Translations under genes and position numbers: made by a program
Part shown: positions 52,314 through 61,733 of the stretch, piece by piece
How positions within the stretch are numbered: position 1 is the stretch's first letter
How the letters are laid out: every line of letters starts with the position of its first letter
The notes under the pieces: model-generated
What the model saw: only the letters and a program-made list of their open reading frames with translations
What the model was told of the DNA's origin: nothing
Database searches by the model: none
DNA from: Nakamurella flavida
Lineage (GTDB): Bacteria > Actinomycetota > Actinomycetes > Mycobacteriales > Nakamurellaceae
Length of the DNA stretch: 64,000 nucleotides
Direction of reading: 5' to 3'
NCBI RefSeq assembly: GCF_030811475.1
Contig: NZ_JAUSQV010000001.1
Coordinates: 186,001-250,000 of the forward strand

Positions 52314-53303
52314 ATGGCGCAGGGGCCTGAGCAGATCGGCCCGCAAGCGGAGGGCGGCGGATCGCCGGCCGGCGGGGCGGGATCGGTGACGGCTGAGGTG
52401 TTCTCCGGCGAGGCCGGGCTGGCACGGTTGGGTTCCTCGTTCGCCGTCACCTGCACGGCCCCGGATCCCGCCGCCTGGTCGGCGACATTGCTGCGGGCCG
52501 ACTTCGGGCGGACGGCGCTGTCCGTCCTGGACACCGGGCCGTACACGAACACCCGGACACCGGCCCAGGCCCGGAGTGGTTCGGCTCGGGTCTACCTGAC
52601 GTTCTCCCTCGACGCCGAGGTGTCCCTGCGGATGGCCGGCCAATGGGCCCAGCGGCGCCCCGGTGTCCCCACGGTGGCCCGGTCCGATCGACCCTTCCTG
52701 GTCCGCACCGACCATCGTGACCGTCAGGTCAGCCTCAGCACCCCGCTGTCGGAACTGGGTACGGCGCAGGGCTTCCTGCCCCGGGTGGTCGGTCGACCGA
52801 TGCCGCTGACCCCGCTGACCCGATCCACCGTCAGCTTCCTGCGCACCTTGGCCGGACAGCTCGGTCGCCCCGAGGTCGATCCCGACGAGGTGGACGGCAC
52901 CCTGGTGGAGATGGTGCGGGCGCTGGTGCGCGAGGCTGGCCGACCCGAGGCCGACCGGCACGACCGCGAGTCCGCGGAACGTCACCGCCTCCGGGAGTTC
53001 GTGGCCGTCCACCTGGCCGACCCGGATCTGCGCGTCGAGGCCCTCGCCGACCATCTCGGCGTCAGCGTGCGGTACGTGCACCGGCTGTTCGAGGCGGAGG
53101 ACATCAGTGCGGCCCAGATCATCCGCGAGGCGCGGATGGAGCGGGCGGTGGCGCTGCTGACGGACCTGCGGCATCCGCGACCGAGCCTGGCCGAGGTGGC
53201 CCGGCAGGTCGGCTTCCACGGGCGTGACCAGTTCGCCCGGGCGTTCCGGGCCCGTTTCGGGGTGTCCCCTCGCGAGTGGGTGCCGGCGGCGGACGCAGGC
53301 TGA
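52314..53303 (+). CDS. AraC-family transcriptional regulator
   Basis: 329 residues. The N-terminal ~200 residues resemble the AraC-binding-like domain (LRADFGRTALSVLDTGPYTNTRTP). The C-terminal ~100 form two helix-turn-helix units (LREFVAVHLADPDLRVEALADHLGVSVRYVHRLFEAED and PRPSLAEVARQVGFHGRDQFARAFRARFGVSPREW). ATG 52314 is set by GGGGGAG 6 bases upstream; the frame is open back to 52095 without a comparable site. It is divergent from the secretion operon and the best candidate for its regulator (inference). Confidence 0.9.
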   Translation: MAQGPEQIGPQAEGGGSPAGGAGSVTAEVFSGEAGLARLGSSFAVTCTAPDPAAWSATLLRADFGRTALSVLDTGPYTNTRTPAQARSGSARVYLTFSLDAEVSLRMAGQWAQRRPGVPTVARSDRPFLVRTDHRDRQVSLSTPLSELGTAQGFLPRVVGRPMPLTPLTRSTVSFLRTLAGQLGRPEVDPDEVDGTLVEMVRALVREAGRPEADRHDRESAERHRLREFVAVHLADPDLRVEALADHLGVSVRYVHRLFEAEDISAAQIIREARMERAVALLTDLRHPRPSLAEVARQVGFHGRDQFARAFRARFGVSPREWVPAADAG

Positions 53304-53327
53304 ACCCGGCGGCGGGTGCCCCGACCG

Positions 53328-54965
53328 TCAGCCCGTGGCCGGTGCCGCCGCCTCGGCGGTCCGCTCCTCGGTGACCCGGCCGCCGGGGTGGAACAGGGCC
53401 AGGATGCAGCTCACGGCGAGGGCGATGGCCATCCCCCAGAGCACCGCCTGGGTGGCGAGGGCGAAGTCGGTCGCCACCGCCGCCTCGATCCCGGTCTGCA
53501 GCGCGGCCGGAGCGGCGGACGCCCCACCCGCGCCGGTGCCCCCACCGGCCTGGGTGGCGGCGGCCGAGGCCAACCGGGCCGCCTCGTCCGCCGGGATCCC
53601 GAGCGCCTCGAAGGAGATGGTCAGCCGATCGGCGAACACGTTCCCGAGCACGCTGCCCAGAACGGCCAGCCCGAGGGACGAGCCGTAGTTCCGCAGCGTC
53701 TGCGAGATGCCGGTGACCTCCCCGTAGGACGCGTCGATGGACCGGTTCACCGCGTCGGTGCTGGCCGGTCCGAGCAGGAGGCCGATGCCCGCGCCGGCCA
53801 GGACGATCGCCCACCACTGCGCGCCCAGGTCCAGCTCCGTGACCCGGGTGGCCCAGAGGGCGAACCCGAGCGTGCCCAGCGCACCGCCCGCGATCATCGC
53901 CGGTCTGGCCCCGCGGCTGTCCAGGATCCGGCCCCCGATCTGCGCGGCCGGGGCGAAGCCGCCGAAGAAGACCAGGAGGTAGAGCCCGGCGCTGCTGGCG
54001 CCGAACCCGAGGGACACCTGGGAGTACACGCTCGCGAAGAAGAACACCGGCACGAACGCCATCATCGAGAAGAACAGCACGCCGTTGTCGATGCTGAACG
54101 CCCTGTCCCGGAAGATCCGCACCTTGATCAGCGGGACCCGGGTGCGCAGTTCCACCAGCACGAACACCGCCAGGACGACCAGCCCGCCGATGATGCACGC
54201 CCAGGTCCGCAGGTCGTCCCAGCCCCAGCTGTTGGCCTGTTCCAGTCCGAGCACGCTCAGCGCCATGCCGACGGCGACGAGCAGTGCACCGCGGACGTCG
54301 ATCCGGGCCCGCCGGCCTCGCAGATCGATGTGGGCGAGCAGGGTGAGGACGATCGCGAGGACCGCGATCGGGATGTTGACCCAGAAGATCGCCCGCCACG
54401 TCCACTGCGTCAGGTATCCGCCGGCGATGGGCCCTACCGCGGTCAGCCCACCGCTGACGCCGAAGAAGATGGCCAGCGCCCGGCCGCGCTCCCGGATCGG
54501 GAAGGACGCGACCACCACCGCGAGGGCGGCCGGGATCATGATCGCCGCCGAGACGCCCTGGAGCACCCGGAACCCCACGATCCAGGTGCCGGCCAGCGAA
54601 CCGGTTGGGGTCAACCCGCAGAGAGCGGACGAGCCGGCGAAACCGAGGATGCCGATCAGCACCATCCGCTTCGAGCCGAACACGTCCGCCCATCGACCCC
54701 CGAGGGCGAAGCTCGCGGCCAGCGCCAGGATGTAGCCGTTGATCACCCATTGGATCGACCCGCGGCCCAGATCCAGCTCGCGTGCCACCTCCGGGCTCGC
54801 GATCGACACGATCGTCTGGTCGATGAAGGTCATGGAGACGGCGCAGAGCATGGCGGTGAGCGCGAGGTACCGCTTTCCCGAACCGCCCCGCGGGTCGGCC
54901 GCCGGGGCGGGTGCGGGCGAGGTGCGGCGCGGTGACGCACCCTCGGCGGAGTCGGGAACGGACAC
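53328..54965 (-). CDS. MFS multidrug exporter, DHA2 (EmrB/QacA) family
   Basis: A 545-residue protein with 14 predicted membrane helices. DHA2 signatures are SMTFIDQTIVSIASPEVARELDLGRGSIQWVINGYILALAAS, the motif-A loop GGRWADVFGSKRM, and FRVLQGVSAAIMIPAALAVV (motif C region). It probably exports lipophilic drugs by proton antiport. The last ~70 residues contain a Gly/Ala-rich loop before the final helix. GTG 54965 has AGGGGG upstream. It converges with the AraC gene (24-bp gap). Confidence 0.92.
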   Translation of the reverse strand: MSVPDSAEGASPRRTSPAPAPAADPRGGSGKRYLALTAMLCAVSMTFIDQTIVSIASPEVARELDLGRGSIQWVINGYILALAASFALGGRWADVFGSKRMVLIGILGFAGSSALCGLTPTGSLAGTWIVGFRVLQGVSAAIMIPAALAVVVASFPIRERGRALAIFFGVSGGLTAVGPIAGGYLTQWTWRAIFWVNIPIAVLAIVLTLLAHIDLRGRRARIDVRGALLVAVGMALSVLGLEQANSWGWDDLRTWACIIGGLVVLAVFVLVELRTRVPLIKVRIFRDRAFSIDNGVLFFSMMAFVPVFFFASVYSQVSLGFGASSAGLYLLVFFGGFAPAAQIGGRILDSRGARPAMIAGGALGTLGFALWATRVTELDLGAQWWAIVLAGAGIGLLLGPASTDAVNRSIDASYGEVTGISQTLRNYGSSLGLAVLGSVLGNVFADRLTISFEALGIPADEAARLASAAATQAGGGTGAGGASAAPAALQTGIEAAVATDFALATQAVLWGMAIALAVSCILALFHPGGRVTEERTAEAAAPATG

Positions 54966-55227
54966 GGTGGGCCCCCTGCAGGCGTGTGGTCGGGGTCCGC
55001 CACCCATGCCCCCGTCGCCGGGAGTGACGGCCCGCCGGGATCGTCGAGACCCGGACAGTACAACGCGCCCCTGCCCCGTCGACCAGGGGCGGAGGGCCCG
55101 CCGCGGCACGGCGCCGGGCACGCGACAGGATTCCCGGTGGGGTCGGTGGCGGTGCGGACCGTGCGGTGGTGGGGCCCGTGCCTTGCTGACGGTGCGGTGG
55201 TGACGATGCGGTGGGGATGCAGTGGGG

Positions 55228-55233
55228 ATACTG
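55228..55233 (+). promoter_or_regulatory. -10 element (GATACT) of a leaderless promoter
   Basis: GATACT ends 6 bases before ATG 55240 of the penicillin-binding lipoprotein gene, so the mRNA should start at the initiation codon. Confidence 0.55.
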
Positions 55234-55239
55234 ACGCCC

Positions 55240-57222
55240 ATGTCCTCCACGCCCGGCAGACCGGCCCGTCGACGATCGCGCCTGCGGGTGGCGGGCGTCG
55301 CCGCGATGATCGTCCTGCTGGCGGGATGCACCGCCCAGGCGCCGCCCGACCCCGGTCCCGGCCCCGACGTCGAGGTCGCCGCCCTGACCACCGCCTGGGG
55401 GTCCCTGCTCGCCGACCGGGTCGGCCCGCTGACGTCCCGGGCCGACGAGGCGGAGCTGTTGGTCGGGGAGGTGGTGACGGCGCTGGCGCCGACCGGGTTG
55501 ACGGTGACCACCGGCGCCGTGGACCGCACGTCGGCCGACACGGCCACCACCACCGCCACCTACGACTGGTCGCTTCCCGGCGGGGGGACCTGGCAGTACA
55601 CGGCACCGTGGGCGTTCACCCGGACGGGCGGGGACAGCTGGTCCCTGGACTGGTCGCCGGCCGTGGTGCACCCCCGTCTCGGCGCGCGGCAGACCCTGGC
55701 CGTCCGCACCACCGCGGCGGCACCGGGCGTGGTGGTGGATCGCCACGACCAGCAGATCGTCGCCCCGGTGCGGGTGTACTCCGTCGTGCTGTTCCCGGCC
55801 CGGGTGCCCGACCTGGCCGCCACCGCCGCCGCGCTGGCGACCGCCCTCGCTCCCATCGATCCGACCATCACCCCGGAGAGCATCGTCGCCGGAGCGCAGG
55901 CCGCCGAGCAGGAGGCGGCGCAGCCCGACCCGGCCGCGGCCGCGGGAACCCCCGGGGCCGGCGCGACCGGCACGACCGGCACGACAGGCACGACCGATCC
56001 GACCGGCACGACCGGTGCGCCGGGACAGCCTGCCGAGGTCGCCTACACGGTGGTGAATCTGCGGGAGGGCGACTACCAGTCCGTGCAGCCCGCGCTGCAG
56101 GGTCTGCCCGGATTGACCTTCCCCGTGCAGACCCGCGATCTGCCGCCCACCCGCGAGTTCGCCCGGGCGTTGTTGTCGCAGGTGACGCCGGTCGCCGCCG
56201 AGCTGACCAAGGCGAAGGACGGCTGGCGGGTGGTCAGCATCGACACCACCGGTGAGGAACTGGAGGTACTGGGCGAGGGCGCCGCGACCGACGGCAGCCG
56301 GGTGACCCTGGGGCTGGACATCGGGTTGCAGACCGCCGCCGAGGCGGTGGTCGACGGCATCGCGCAACCCGCCCTGATGATGGTCATGCAGCCGTCGACC
56401 GGGGAGATCATGGCCGTGGCGCAGAACCCGGGGACCGACGCGATGGGCGCACCGTCCTTCACGGGGCGCTTCCCGCCCGGTTCCATCTTCAAGATCGTCA
56501 CCGCCACCGCGGCCCTGGAACGGGGACTCATCACCCAGGAGACCCCGGTGGGCTGCCCCGGATCGGCGATCTTCGACGGCCGGGAGATCAGGAACAACGC
56601 CAGCTTCGACCTGGGCACGGTCACCGCACGGACCGCGTTCGCCAAGTCCTGCAACACCACCTTCGCCGAGCTGGCCACGCAGATGCCGGCCGAGGCGCTC
56701 CCCGACATGGCCCTGCACTACGGCATCGGGCTGGACTTCGTCGTGCCCGGGATCACCACCCTGACCGGGGCCGTCCCGCCGGCCGAGTCCGTCGTCCAGC
56801 GGGCCGAGAACGGGTTCGGGCAGGGCCAGGACCTGCTCACCCCGTTCTCCGCCCTGCTGATGGCGGCCACCGTGGCCAACGGGACGATGCCGGTGCCCAC
56901 CGTCATCCGCGGCACGACGACGACGATCGACAGGGCCGTCCCGGCACCGCCGTCCGCTCAGGTCCAACGCGACATCCAGGACTTCATGGGTGCGGTGGCC
57001 TCCGAGGACGGCAGCGCCAAGGTCCTCCTGCCGTTCGGCGACGTCCACGCCAAGACCGGCACGGCCGAGTACACCGACGAGACAAGCACCCTGCAGGCCC
57101 ACGCGTGGACCGTCGCCTATCGGCACGATCTCGCCGTGGTCGCCTTCATCTACGGGGGCAGCAGCTCCACCTACACCAACGAGGCCATCGCCCGGCTGTT
57201 CGGCAGCATCCCGCTGGACTGA
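55240..57222 (+). CDS. Penicillin-binding lipoprotein (class B PBP, Rv2864c-like)
   Basis: A 660-residue protein with lipobox VLLAGC (Cys30), an NTF2-like MecA_N-type domain (about 40-160), a PBP dimerisation region containing a Gly/Thr-rich GTTGTTGTTDPTGTTG-like insert near 245-260, and a transpeptidase domain. The three catalytic motifs are S415-x-x-K418 (PGSIFK), S470-C-N (AKSCNTTF) and K605-T-G (KTGTAEY). It cross-links peptidoglycan and resembles the M. tuberculosis lipoprotein Rv2864c (recalled). ATG 55240 is decided by the leaderless promoter. Confidence 0.93.
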   Translation: MSSTPGRPARRRSRLRVAGVAAMIVLLAGCTAQAPPDPGPGPDVEVAALTTAWGSLLADRVGPLTSRADEAELLVGEVVTALAPTGLTVTTGAVDRTSADTATTTATYDWSLPGGGTWQYTAPWAFTRTGGDSWSLDWSPAVVHPRLGARQTLAVRTTAAAPGVVVDRHDQQIVAPVRVYSVVLFPARVPDLAATAAALATALAPIDPTITPESIVAGAQAAEQEAAQPDPAAAAGTPGAGATGTTGTTGTTDPTGTTGAPGQPAEVAYTVVNLREGDYQSVQPALQGLPGLTFPVQTRDLPPTREFARALLSQVTPVAAELTKAKDGWRVVSIDTTGEELEVLGEGAATDGSRVTLGLDIGLQTAAEAVVDGIAQPALMMVMQPSTGEIMAVAQNPGTDAMGAPSFTGRFPPGSIFKIVTATAALERGLITQETPVGCPGSAIFDGREIRNNASFDLGTVTARTAFAKSCNTTFAELATQMPAEALPDMALHYGIGLDFVVPGITTLTGAVPPAESVVQRAENGFGQGQDLLTPFSALLMAATVANGTMPVPTVIRGTTTTIDRAVPAPPSAQVQRDIQDFMGAVASEDGSAKVLLPFGDVHAKTGTAEYTDETSTLQAHAWTVAYRHDLAVVAFIYGGSSSTYTNEAIARLFGSIPLD

Positions 57223-57257
57223 GGCGCTTGTACTCCCCGCGCACAGTGTTCAGGCCA

Positions 57258-57279
57258 CGTTTTCACATCGTTTTCACGT
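57258..57279 (+). promoter_or_regulatory. 11-bp direct repeat (PHO-box-like) upstream of secreted 5'-nucleotidase
   Basis: CGTTTTCAC at 57258-57266 and again at 57269-57277, an exact 11-base period. Actinobacterial PhoP binds 11-nt direct repeat units with a TTCAC core, and secreted 5'-nucleotidases are classic phosphate-starvation genes. Assignment is inference. Confidence 0.5.
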
Positions 57280-57367
57280 CAGCTCTTCTTCCTGGCGGAC
57301 GTGTCGGTGACCATCGGTGGGTTGTCGCGCCCCGGACGGGTGCGACCGCCCGACCGGAGGAGAGCAC

Positions 57368-60300
57368 GTGTCGCGAAGTGCCCAGACCGCACCACCCCCA
57401 CCCCGTCAGCGCCGACGGCCCCGATCCCTGGGAGCGGTCCTGGCGGTGGTCTCCGCCCTCGTCCTCGCCGTGGCCGGTGCGCCGTCGGCGGCCGCCGCAG
57501 GGCCGGCCGTGGGGTCGTTCGACACCGCCGCCGTCAGCGGCACCCAGGCGATCGTCAGCGGGTGGGCGCTGGACCCGAACGCCCCCGCGGCGTCGACCCA
57601 GGCGCACGTCTACGTCAACGGCGTCGGCTACGCCGTCGCGGCCGACGTGCCGCGTCCGGACGTCAACGCGGCCCGGGGAGTGACCGGGCGTCACGGGTTC
57701 GCCGCGTCCGTCCCGCTACAGGCCGGGTCGAACGAGATCTGCGTCTACGCCATCTCGCTCACCGGCGGCGGCAACACCTCCCTCGGGTGCCGCACCACCA
57801 GCGGCCCGGAGCCGGTCGGCGTCGTGGACGACGGAACCTTCGGGGTCACCGACGCCGGGGTGGGGACCCTGAGCCTGACCGGATGGACGGTCGACCCGAT
57901 CGCCCCGGCGGCCTCCAACCAGATCCACGCCTACGTGAACGGTGTCGGCTACCCCTTCACCGCGGACATCCCCCGACCCGACGTGAACCAGGCCCTGGGC
58001 GTCCCGGGTGACCACGGGTTCGACTTCACGGTGCCGTTGAACCCGGGCGCCAACGAGGTCTGCCTGTTCCTCATCCCGGTCTCCGGGGGGAGCAACACCG
58101 ATCTGGGCTGCGAGAACTTCGATCTCGCCGCCGCGGCCGGCTCGCTGGACGACGTACGGGTGACCGCCGACGGCACCGCCGTGCTCGCGGGCTGGGCCGT
58201 GGACCCGAACTTCCCGGAGGAGAGCAGCGACGTCCACATCTACAACGGCGCGACCGGCGCGGCCTTCCTCGCCGACGGCCCGCGGGCGGACGTGAACGCG
58301 GCCCTGGGCATCCCCGGTGACCACGGCTTCAGCGTCGAGGTCCCGCTGACCGCCGGGGTCAACACCCTCTGCGCCTACGCCATCTCCTTCACCGGGGGCA
58401 GCAACTCCCTCCTCGGCTGCCGTGAGGTCAAGCCGCTGGCCGCCGTCGGATCGCTGGACTCCGTCCAGGCCTCCGCCGACGGCACCTCCGTCCGGCTCGC
58501 CGGGTGGGCGGTCGACCCCAACGCGCCCGACGTCTCCACCGAGGTGCACATCTACAACGGCGCGACCGGGGCGGCCTTCGCCGCCGATCAGCCCCGTGAC
58601 GACGTCAACGCCGCGCTGGGCATCACCGGTGCCCACGGGTTCATCGCCGAGGTGCCGCTGACCGACGGCGTCAACACGCTGTGCGCGTACGCCATCTCGC
58701 TCACCGGCGGGGACAACACCCCGCTGGGCTGCCAGGACGTCACCGGAGGACCGGCCAGCACCATCGTGTCCATCGGCCTGATCACCATCAACGACTTCCA
58801 CGGCCGCATCGACGCCAACACCGTCAAGTTCGCGGGCACCATCGAGGGGCTGCGAGAGACTCTCGGGGCCGACAACACGCTGCTGCTCTCCGCCGGGGAC
58901 AACATCGGCGCCTCGTTGTTCGCCTCCGCGATCGCCCAGGACCAGCCCACCATCGACGTGATGAACGCGCTGGGCTTCGACGCCTCGGCCGTGGGCAACC
59001 ACGAGTTCGACCAGGGCTTCGCCGATCTGACCGGTCGGGTCATCGGCGGCGACGGCGGCAACGCCCCGGTGGACTTCCCGTACCTGGGTGCCAACGTCTA
59101 CCTCAAGGGGACCACCACCCCGGCCCTGCCCGAGTACACCGTGATCGTCAAGCAGGGTGTCCGGGTCGGCGTCATCGGTGCCGTCACCCAGGAGACCTCC
59201 ACCCTGGTCAGCCCGGCCGGGATCGCCGAACTCGAGTTCGGTGATCCGGTGGACGCGGTCAACCGCGTCGCTGCCCAGCTCACCGACGGCGACGAGGCCA
59301 ACGGCGAGGCCGACGTGATCGTCGCGGAGTACCACGAGGGCGCCAACGCGGTCGGCACCACGACCACGCTGGACGAGGCGGTCGCCGCCAACCCGGTCTT
59401 CGCGGAGATCGTCACCCAGACCTCGCCCGCGGTGGACGTGATCTTCAACGGGCACACCCACCAGGTGTACGCCTTCGACGCTCCGGTTCCCGGGGTCGAC
59501 GGTGCGTTCCGTCCGGTCCTGCAGACCGGTTCCTACGGAGCCAACGTCGGCGGGGTCAACCTGGCCTACGACACAGCCACCGGGGAGACCAAGGGGTACG
59601 CGGCCGCCAACATCCCGCAGATCACCGACCAGGTGACCGAGGAGGAGCTGGTCGCGACCTTCCCGCGGGTCGCGGCGGTCAAGACCATCGTCGACGCCGC
59701 CCTGGCCAATGCGGCGACCGTCGGGGATCAGCAGGTCGGCTCCGTCGCCGACGACATCACCACCGCCTTCTCCGGCGGTTCGTACGGGCCCGACGGCGTC
59801 TACACCGGCGGGACCCGGGACGACCGCTCGAAGGAGTCCGCGCTGGGCGACCTGGTCGCCGACAGCCTGCTGAGCACGCTGTCCAGCCCGGAGCGGGGCG
59901 GCGCGCAGATCGGCGTGGTCAACCCGGGTGGGTTGCGCAACGAGCTGCTGTTCGGCGCGGACGGCGTGATCACCTACGCCGAGGCCAACTCGGTGCTGCC
60001 CTTCGTCAACAACCTGTACACCACGACGCTGACCGGGGCGAAGGTCAAGGAGCTCCTCGAGCAGCAGTGGCAGACCAACCCCGGCGGGGCGGCACCGAGC
60101 CGGCCCTACCTGCAGCTCGGCCTGTCGGACAACGTGACCTACACGTTCGACTCGACCCGCCCGCAGGGTGACCGGATCACCTCGATCACCGTCGACGGCG
60201 CGCCGATCGACCCGGCGGCGCCCTACCGCATCGGGACGTTCTCGTTCCTGGCCGCCGGGGGCGACAACTTCCGGGCGTTCCTGGACGGCACGGACACCGC

Positions 60301-60664
60301 CGACAGCGGCCTGATCGACCGCGACGCCTGGATCCAGTACCTGGGTGACAACCAGGACCTGGCCCCGGACTTCGCCCGACAGGCCGTCGAGGTGGTCGGC
60401 GCGCCGACCACCGTGGCCACCGGGGAGACGGTGACCTTCACGGTCAGCGGGCTCGACCTGACCAGCCTGGGCGCTCCGGCGAACCAGTTGGTCGGGGTGC
60501 TGCTCGGCGATCGGCCGCTCGGCGACGTCACCGTGGCGAACGGTTCGGCGCAGATCAGTTTCGCCGTCCCGGACGACGCCCCGACGGGGGAGCAGACCCT
60601 GTCCGTCGTCGCTGCTCCGTCCGGCACCGTGGTCAGCCTGCCGATGACGATCACCGCCGGCTGA
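57368..60664 (+). CDS. Secreted 5'-nucleotidase / UshA-type metallophosphatase with four N-terminal repeats
   Basis: A 1098-residue exported protein. A signal peptide (about residues 20-45) precedes four tandem ~95-residue beta-rich repeats. Each has a GWAxDPNxP core, an ADxPRxDVNAALG segment, HGF, and a Cys pair in CAYAISxTGGxN..LGC. Then comes the metallophosphatase domain ([36 protein letters not shown]) and the 5'-nucleotidase C-terminal domain ([12 protein letters not shown]). It hydrolyses extracellular nucleotides to release phosphate. GTG 57368 has GGAGG with a 7-base spacer. Confidence 0.93.
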   Translation: MSRSAQTAPPPPRQRRRPRSLGAVLAVVSALVLAVAGAPSAAAAGPAVGSFDTAAVSGTQAIVSGWALDPNAPAASTQAHVYVNGVGYAVAADVPRPDVNAARGVTGRHGFAASVPLQAGSNEICVYAISLTGGGNTSLGCRTTSGPEPVGVVDDGTFGVTDAGVGTLSLTGWTVDPIAPAASNQIHAYVNGVGYPFTADIPRPDVNQALGVPGDHGFDFTVPLNPGANEVCLFLIPVSGGSNTDLGCENFDLAAAAGSLDDVRVTADGTAVLAGWAVDPNFPEESSDVHIYNGATGAAFLADGPRADVNAALGIPGDHGFSVEVPLTAGVNTLCAYAISFTGGSNSLLGCREVKPLAAVGSLDSVQASADGTSVRLAGWAVDPNAPDVSTEVHIYNGATGAAFAADQPRDDVNAALGITGAHGFIAEVPLTDGVNTLCAYAISLTGGDNTPLGCQDVTGGPASTIVSIGLITINDFHGRIDANTVKFAGTIEGLRETLGADNTLLLSAGDNIGASLFASAIAQDQPTIDVMNALGFDASAVGNHEFDQGFADLTGRVIGGDGGNAPVDFPYLGANVYLKGTTTPALPEYTVIVKQGVRVGVIGAVTQETSTLVSPAGIAELEFGDPVDAVNRVAAQLTDGDEANGEADVIVAEYHEGANAVGTTTTLDEAVAANPVFAEIVTQTSPAVDVIFNGHTHQVYAFDAPVPGVDGAFRPVLQTGSYGANVGGVNLAYDTATGETKGYAAANIPQITDQVTEEELVATFPRVAAVKTIVDAALANAATVGDQQVGSVADDITTAFSGGSYGPDGVYTGGTRDDRSKESALGDLVADSLLSTLSSPERGGAQIGVVNPGGLRNELLFGADGVITYAEANSVLPFVNNLYTTTLTGAKVKELLEQQWQTNPGGAAPSRPYLQLGLSDNVTYTFDSTRPQGDRITSITVDGAPIDPAAPYRIGTFSFLAAGGDNFRAFLDGTDTADSGLIDRDAWIQYLGDNQDLAPDFARQAVEVVGAPTTVATGETVTFTVSGLDLTSLGAPANQLVGVLLGDRPLGDVTVANGSAQISFAVPDDAPTGEQTLSVVAAPSGTVVSLPMTITAG

Positions 60665-60696
60665 TCCACCGCACCACCGGCACCACAGCACGACAC

Positions 60697-60739
60697 CAGG
60701 GCCGGTCGGCCGGGGGAACTCCCCGGCCGACCGGCCCTG
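60697..60739 (+). terminator. Terminator of the 5'-nucleotidase gene
   Basis: Perfect 19-bp arms (60697-60715, 60721-60739) around a GAACT loop, 33 bases after the stop codon. No T-run. Confidence 0.88.
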
Positions 60740-60781
60740 CGTCGTGTCCCGGCCGTCCGGTCGCGCCCCGCCCGCCCGACC

Positions 60782-60787
60782 TATGCT
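60782..60787 (+). promoter_or_regulatory. -10 element (TATGCT) of a leaderless promoter
   Basis: TATGCT ends 7 bases before ATG 60795. The earlier in-frame ATG at 60783 lies inside this element and is therefore not the start. Confidence 0.5.
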
Positions 60788-60794
60788 CGGCGGC

Positions 60795-61649
60795 ATGCTC
60801 CGCACCGCCCTGCGTCCCGGACCGCCGACCCCGTCCCGCGCCGTCCCGACGTCGATCCCGCGTCCGGAGTACGTCGGGAAACCCCGCCCGGCACCGAGTA
60901 CCGATCCGTGGGTGCAGAGCGACGACATCATCGAGCGGATGCGGGTGGCGTCCCGGATCGCCGCCCGGGCACTGGCCGAGGCGGGCGCCGCCGTCGCCCC
61001 GGGAGTCACCACCGACGCGCTGGACGCGATCGCCCACCAGGTCATCCTGGATCACGGCGCCTACCCGTCGACCCTGGGCTACCGCGGATATCCGAAGTCC
61101 TGCTGCACCTCGCTCAACGAGGTGATCTGCCACGGCATCCCGGACGGCACGGTGATCCAGGACGGGGACATCGTGAACATCGACGTCACCGCCTACCTCG
61201 ACGGCGTGCACGGCGACACCAACGCCACCTTCCTCGCCGGTGAGGTGGCGCCGGAGAACGGCCTGCTGGTCGAACGGACGCAGGAGTGCCTGCGCCGGGC
61301 GATCAGGGCCGTGGCCCCCGGCCGGCAGCTCAACGTCGTCGGTCGGGTCATCGAGTCCTACGCCAAGCGCTTCGGCTACGGCGTGGTGCGGGACTACACC
61401 GGGCACGGCATCGGCCGCACCTTCCACTCCGGGCTGGTGGTCCTGCACTACGACGCGCCGGAGGTGACCACCGTGCTGGAGAAGGGGATGACCTTCACCA
61501 TCGAGCCGATGCTCACCCTGGGCGGCATCACCTGGGACCAGTGGGACGACGGCTGGACGGTGACCACCCGCGACCGATCCTGGACGGCCCAGTTCGAGCA
61601 CACCCTGGTGGTCACCGACACCGGTGCGGAGATTCTCACCCTGCCGTGA
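60795..61649 (+). CDS. map: Type I methionine aminopeptidase
   Basis: 284 residues. The Pro-rich N-terminal extension (about 40 residues, [24 protein letters not shown]) is typical of the long actinobacterial MapB form. The pita-bread domain has all metal ligands: [31 protein letters not shown] (two Asp), [17 protein letters not shown] and QFEHT. It removes the initiator Met from nascent proteins. In mycobacteria mapB lies in the same wider neighbourhood as ispG and mtr (recalled). ATG 60795 is set by the -10. Confidence 0.95.
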   Translation: MLRTALRPGPPTPSRAVPTSIPRPEYVGKPRPAPSTDPWVQSDDIIERMRVASRIAARALAEAGAAVAPGVTTDALDAIAHQVILDHGAYPSTLGYRGYPKSCCTSLNEVICHGIPDGTVIQDGDIVNIDVTAYLDGVHGDTNATFLAGEVAPENGLLVERTQECLRRAIRAVAPGRQLNVVGRVIESYAKRFGYGVVRDYTGHGIGRTFHSGLVVLHYDAPEVTTVLEKGMTFTIEPMLTLGGITWDQWDDGWTVTTRDRSWTAQFEHTLVVTDTGAEILTLP

Positions 61650-61681
61650 CGGTCCGGCCGGCCATCCGCCCGGAGGTGGTC

Positions 61682-61710
61682 CCGGTCGGCCCGGGGGTGG
61701 GTACGACCGG
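61682..61710. terminator. Weak bidirectional terminator candidate
   Basis: CCGGTCG (61682-61688) and CGACCGG (61704-61710) flank a 15-base loop between the convergent map and mtr genes. Confidence 0.35.
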
Positions 61711-61733
61711 ACCGATCGGGATCACACCTCTGG

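Noticed and set aside
53119-57126. 1335-codon minus-strand frame covering the MFS and PBP genes
   Set aside because: It only reflects third-position GC bias. The real minus-strand gene here (MFS, 53328-54965) is in another frame.
57716-61045. Over 1100-codon minus-strand frame opposite the 5'-nucleotidase and map
   Set aside because: Antisense shadow of two well-supported genes; composition is Gly/Val/Asp-rich without domains.
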